Positions 41,621 to 43,282 of a DNA stretch of 43,282 nucleotides are shown here, one piece after another. Under the pieces are notes generated by a model, which saw only the letters and a program-made list of their open reading frames with translations, searched no databases and was not told the DNA's origin. The stretch is from Methylacidiphilales bacterium (GTDB lineage Bacteria > Verrucomicrobiota > Verrucomicrobiia > Methylacidiphilales > UBA1321): NCBI GenBank assembly GCA_021272165.1, contig JAJSLK010000057.1, forward strand, positions 1-43,282, written 5' to 3'. A program made the position numbers and the translations under genes. Position 1 is the first letter of the stretch; each line of letters opens with the position of its first letter.

Positions 41621-43189
41621 ATGCTCTCCTCCGCTTACGTTCCCTATCTTGCGCCGGAAATGCTCCTCACGGTGTGGGCCATGCTCCTGCTGCTCGCGGA
41701 CGCTTTCCTTTCCCTGACGCCCCGCGCCATGGCCGCGCTTTCACTCGCCGGGATTCTATCCGCCACATTGCTTACTCTTGGCTTCAATACCACGCCCCTC
41801 CTCTATTGGGGCGGGCTCTGCTCGTGGGACGGCGCGGCCAAATTTTATCATGTCTTTTTCCTCGCCGTTGCCGCGCTCGTCACCTGGATGGCTGACGATG
41901 TCCAGAAGCCGGTCCGCAGCGGCGCGAGCGAATTCATCATCCTGCCGCTCTTCACCACCGCCGGTCTCATGCTCCTTTCCTCGGCCAACGATTTCATGCT
42001 TCTTTTCGTTGCACTCGAGCTCGTCACCATCTCCTTCTACATTCTCGTCGCCTATCAGCGCCGCAGCGTCATCGCCCTCGAAGCCGGCGTGAAATATCTC
42101 ATTCTTGGCGCGCTTTCCTCCGCCTTTCTCGTCATGGGCGTCGCCTACATCTTTGGCCTCACCGGCACGACCTTGTTCACATCCACGACTCCCGGCGTCG
42201 ATTCCATCGCCAATCACTTTCACAACGACTTTCCCGTCGGAGTCGCCTTCGGCCTGTTGCTGGTGCTCACCGGCATCGGGTTCAAGATCGCCATGGTTCC
42301 GTTCCATAGCTGGGCGCCTGATGTCTATGAAGGCGCGCCCAACTCGATCACCGCCTTTCTCTCCGTCGGTTCCAAGGCGGGCGGTCTGATCATGCTCATC
42401 CGCGTGGTTCTCGGCGTTTTCGATCATTCCACCGCGGCGGCGATCTGGATTCCGGCTCTTTCCATCGGCGCGATCCTCTCGCTCATCCTCGGCAATCTCG
42501 CCGCCATTCCCCAGCGCAATCTCAAGCGCCTGCTCGGTTATTCCAGCATCGGCCATAGCGGCTTCATCCTCGTGGCCATCATCGCCGCCTCCGCCACCCT
42601 CACCGGAACCGCCTATACACAATCTCCCAACGACCTCACGGGACAGGTCGCCGTAGCCGCCTATCTCGTCACCTATCTCCTCGCCACTTTCACTGCCTTC
42701 ATCGTCCTGGCCGTGCTGGAACGCCGCCTGCCGGGTCTGGAAATCCATCATCTGGCCGGACTCTCCCAGCGCTCTCCGTTGCTCGCCGCGGCCTTCGCCC
42801 TGTCGCTCATCTCGATGGCCGGCGTTCCGCCCATGAGCGGCTTCATCGCCAAGTTCTACGTTGTTCTCGTCGCCTGGAACAAGGGCCTCTACACGCTGCT
42901 TGGCTTCACCATCTTCGCGGCCGTCGCCGCGCTCTACTATTATCTCGGCCCGATCAAGACCATGTATTGGTCCGAGCCGCTGGATGAAGCGCCCATCCGC
43001 GTTGAGCGCACCACCCGCCATGTCCTGGTCATCCTCATGATCCTTCTCGTCCTCACCGGCTTCTGGGCACAATCGATTTCCATCCTCGTCCACAACGCCG
43101 TCATCGGCAAAGGTGTTCCCGCCGCTTCCGCGGTTGCTGTCAATAAAGAACCCCGCCGCAAGCAGCGGGGTATTGCCGATTCAGAATAG
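41621..43189 (+). CDS. nuoN: NADH-quinone oxidoreductase subunit N, with transposon-derived tail
   Basis: Antiporter-like proton-pumping subunit of complex I, 522 residues. Conserved parts: LFVALELVTISFYILVAYQR (key Glu), GFKIAMVPFHSWAPDVYEGA, FLSVGSKAGGLIMLIRVVLG and LLGYSSIGHSGFILVA. The native end probably lies near IGKGVPAASAVAV. The last 14 residues (NKEPRRKQRGIADSE region) are encoded by a transposon end, including its terminal hairpin, and the stop lies within the antisense transposase frame. The protein core is intact and should function. Confidence 0.96.
   Translation: MLSSAYVPYLAPEMLLTVWAMLLLLADAFLSLTPRAMAALSLAGILSATLLTLGFNTTPLLYWGGLCSWDGAAKFYHVFFLAVAALVTWMADDVQKPVRSGASEFIILPLFTTAGLMLLSSANDFMLLFVALELVTISFYILVAYQRRSVIALEAGVKYLILGALSSAFLVMGVAYIFGLTGTTLFTSTTPGVDSIANHFHNDFPVGVAFGLLLVLTGIGFKIAMVPFHSWAPDVYEGAPNSITAFLSVGSKAGGLIMLIRVVLGVFDHSTAAAIWIPALSIGAILSLILGNLAAIPQRNLKRLLGYSSIGHSGFILVAIIAASATLTGTAYTQSPNDLTGQVAVAAYLVTYLLATFTAFIVLAVLERRLPGLEIHHLAGLSQRSPLLAAAFALSLISMAGVPPMSGFIAKFYVVLVAWNKGLYTLLGFTIFAAVAALYYYLGPIKTMYWSEPLDEAPIRVERTTRHVLVILMILLVLTGFWAQSISILVHNAVIGKGVPAASAVAVNKEPRRKQRGIADSE
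43150..43171. repeat. Terminal hairpin of a transposon or REP-like palindrome inside the nuoN 3' end
   Basis: ACCCCGC (43150-43156) and GCGGGGT (43165-43171) form a perfect 7-bp stem with an 8-base loop. It is located 9 bases past the stop of the minus-strand transposase-like frame. Read as protein in the nuoN frame it gives EPRRKQRGI, a peptide that I recall recurring at the ends of unrelated proteins in such genomes, consistent with a mobile palindrome. Confidence 0.65.
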
Positions 43190-43282
43190 AACCAGTTGAT
43201 AGTCCTCATGAAGCTTTTTGTACGTGTGGCCCTGTTGTTTCACGTAAGTTCCGATCATTCTTTCGTTCCCGTGCTTGCCCAC
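43181..43282 (-). CDS. C-terminal end of a transposase, probably IS200/IS605-like (partial)
   Basis: The minus strand is open from the right edge to a TGA at 43181-43183. It gives 33 residues: VGKHGNERMIGTYVKQQGHT followed by YKKLHEDYQLVLF. The pattern 'GNExxIxxYVxxQGxxYKxLHxxxQLxLF' resembles the end of small single-domain transposases of the IS200/IS605 kind. The hairpin just beyond the stop fits such elements, which use terminal hairpins rather than inverted repeats. Family assignment is tentative because only the tail is visible. It overlaps the end of nuoN by 9 bases on the opposite strand. Confidence 0.6.
   Translation of the reverse strand: MGKHGNERMIGTYVKQQGHTYKKLHEDYQLVLF

Overview
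The window is GC-rich bacterial chromosome, dense in housekeeping genes. Several features point to Verrucomicrobiota or a near relative in the PVC group: a PEP-CTERM-type surface protein, a FecR-domain secreted protein, a MoxR/Bat operon with a DUF4381 member, a group-III type phosphofructokinase and few strong Shine-Dalgarno sites. That placement is inference; no rRNA or tRNA gene is visible.

Layout. 1-98: tail of an unidentified gene. 254-4496: lysS followed by three tightly packed envelope-type genes (FkbM methyltransferase, MFS transporter, DUF374 acyltransferase). 4733-6487: a secreted FecR-domain protein behind an AT-rich leader. 6595-9110: cysT-cysW-cysA sulfate transporter without a binding protein. 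9207-12806 (-): smc. 12924-13891 (-): a relic of a zinc alcohol dehydrogenase abutting a PEP-CTERM-like gene. 14035-14991 (-): class II fructose-bisphosphate aldolase. 15179-16883: a glycosyltransferase and a WcaF-like acyltransferase. 16893-18741 (-): promoter, SAM-I riboswitch, thrC-like gene and a MoaD/ThiS-like sulfur carrier. 18777-19703 (-): an AT-rich NYN-domain gene and the tail of an IS1-like transposase. 19774-20346 (-): rpoZ and a small membrane protein. 20570-29170: a complete MoxR/Bat operon, then a lipoprotein gene. 29895-30977 (-): pfkA. 31069-34612: an operon of methyltransferase, SRPBCC protein, beta-ketoacyl synthase and FAD-dependent reductase. 34669-35034 (-): glycine-rich RRM protein. 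35288-36481 (-): WcaI-like glycosyltransferase. 36624-43189: nuoIJKLMN. 43140-43282: right end of a transposon whose terminal hairpin lies inside the 3' end of nuoN.

The most interesting unit is the SAM-I riboswitch in front of the gene that would routinely be called threonine synthase, followed 49 bp later by a Gly-Gly-ended sulfur-carrier protein. Repression of a true threonine synthase by SAM makes little metabolic sense. The arrangement suggests instead that this PLP enzyme makes homocysteine from O-phosphohomoserine, with sulfur delivered as a protein thiocarboxylate. This is a hypothesis built from visible sequence features. Other points worth attention are the transposon-written NuoN tail, the adh relic, the NYN/IS1-like patch, the KAS-containing mini-operon, the hybrid PFK active site and the split nuo locus.
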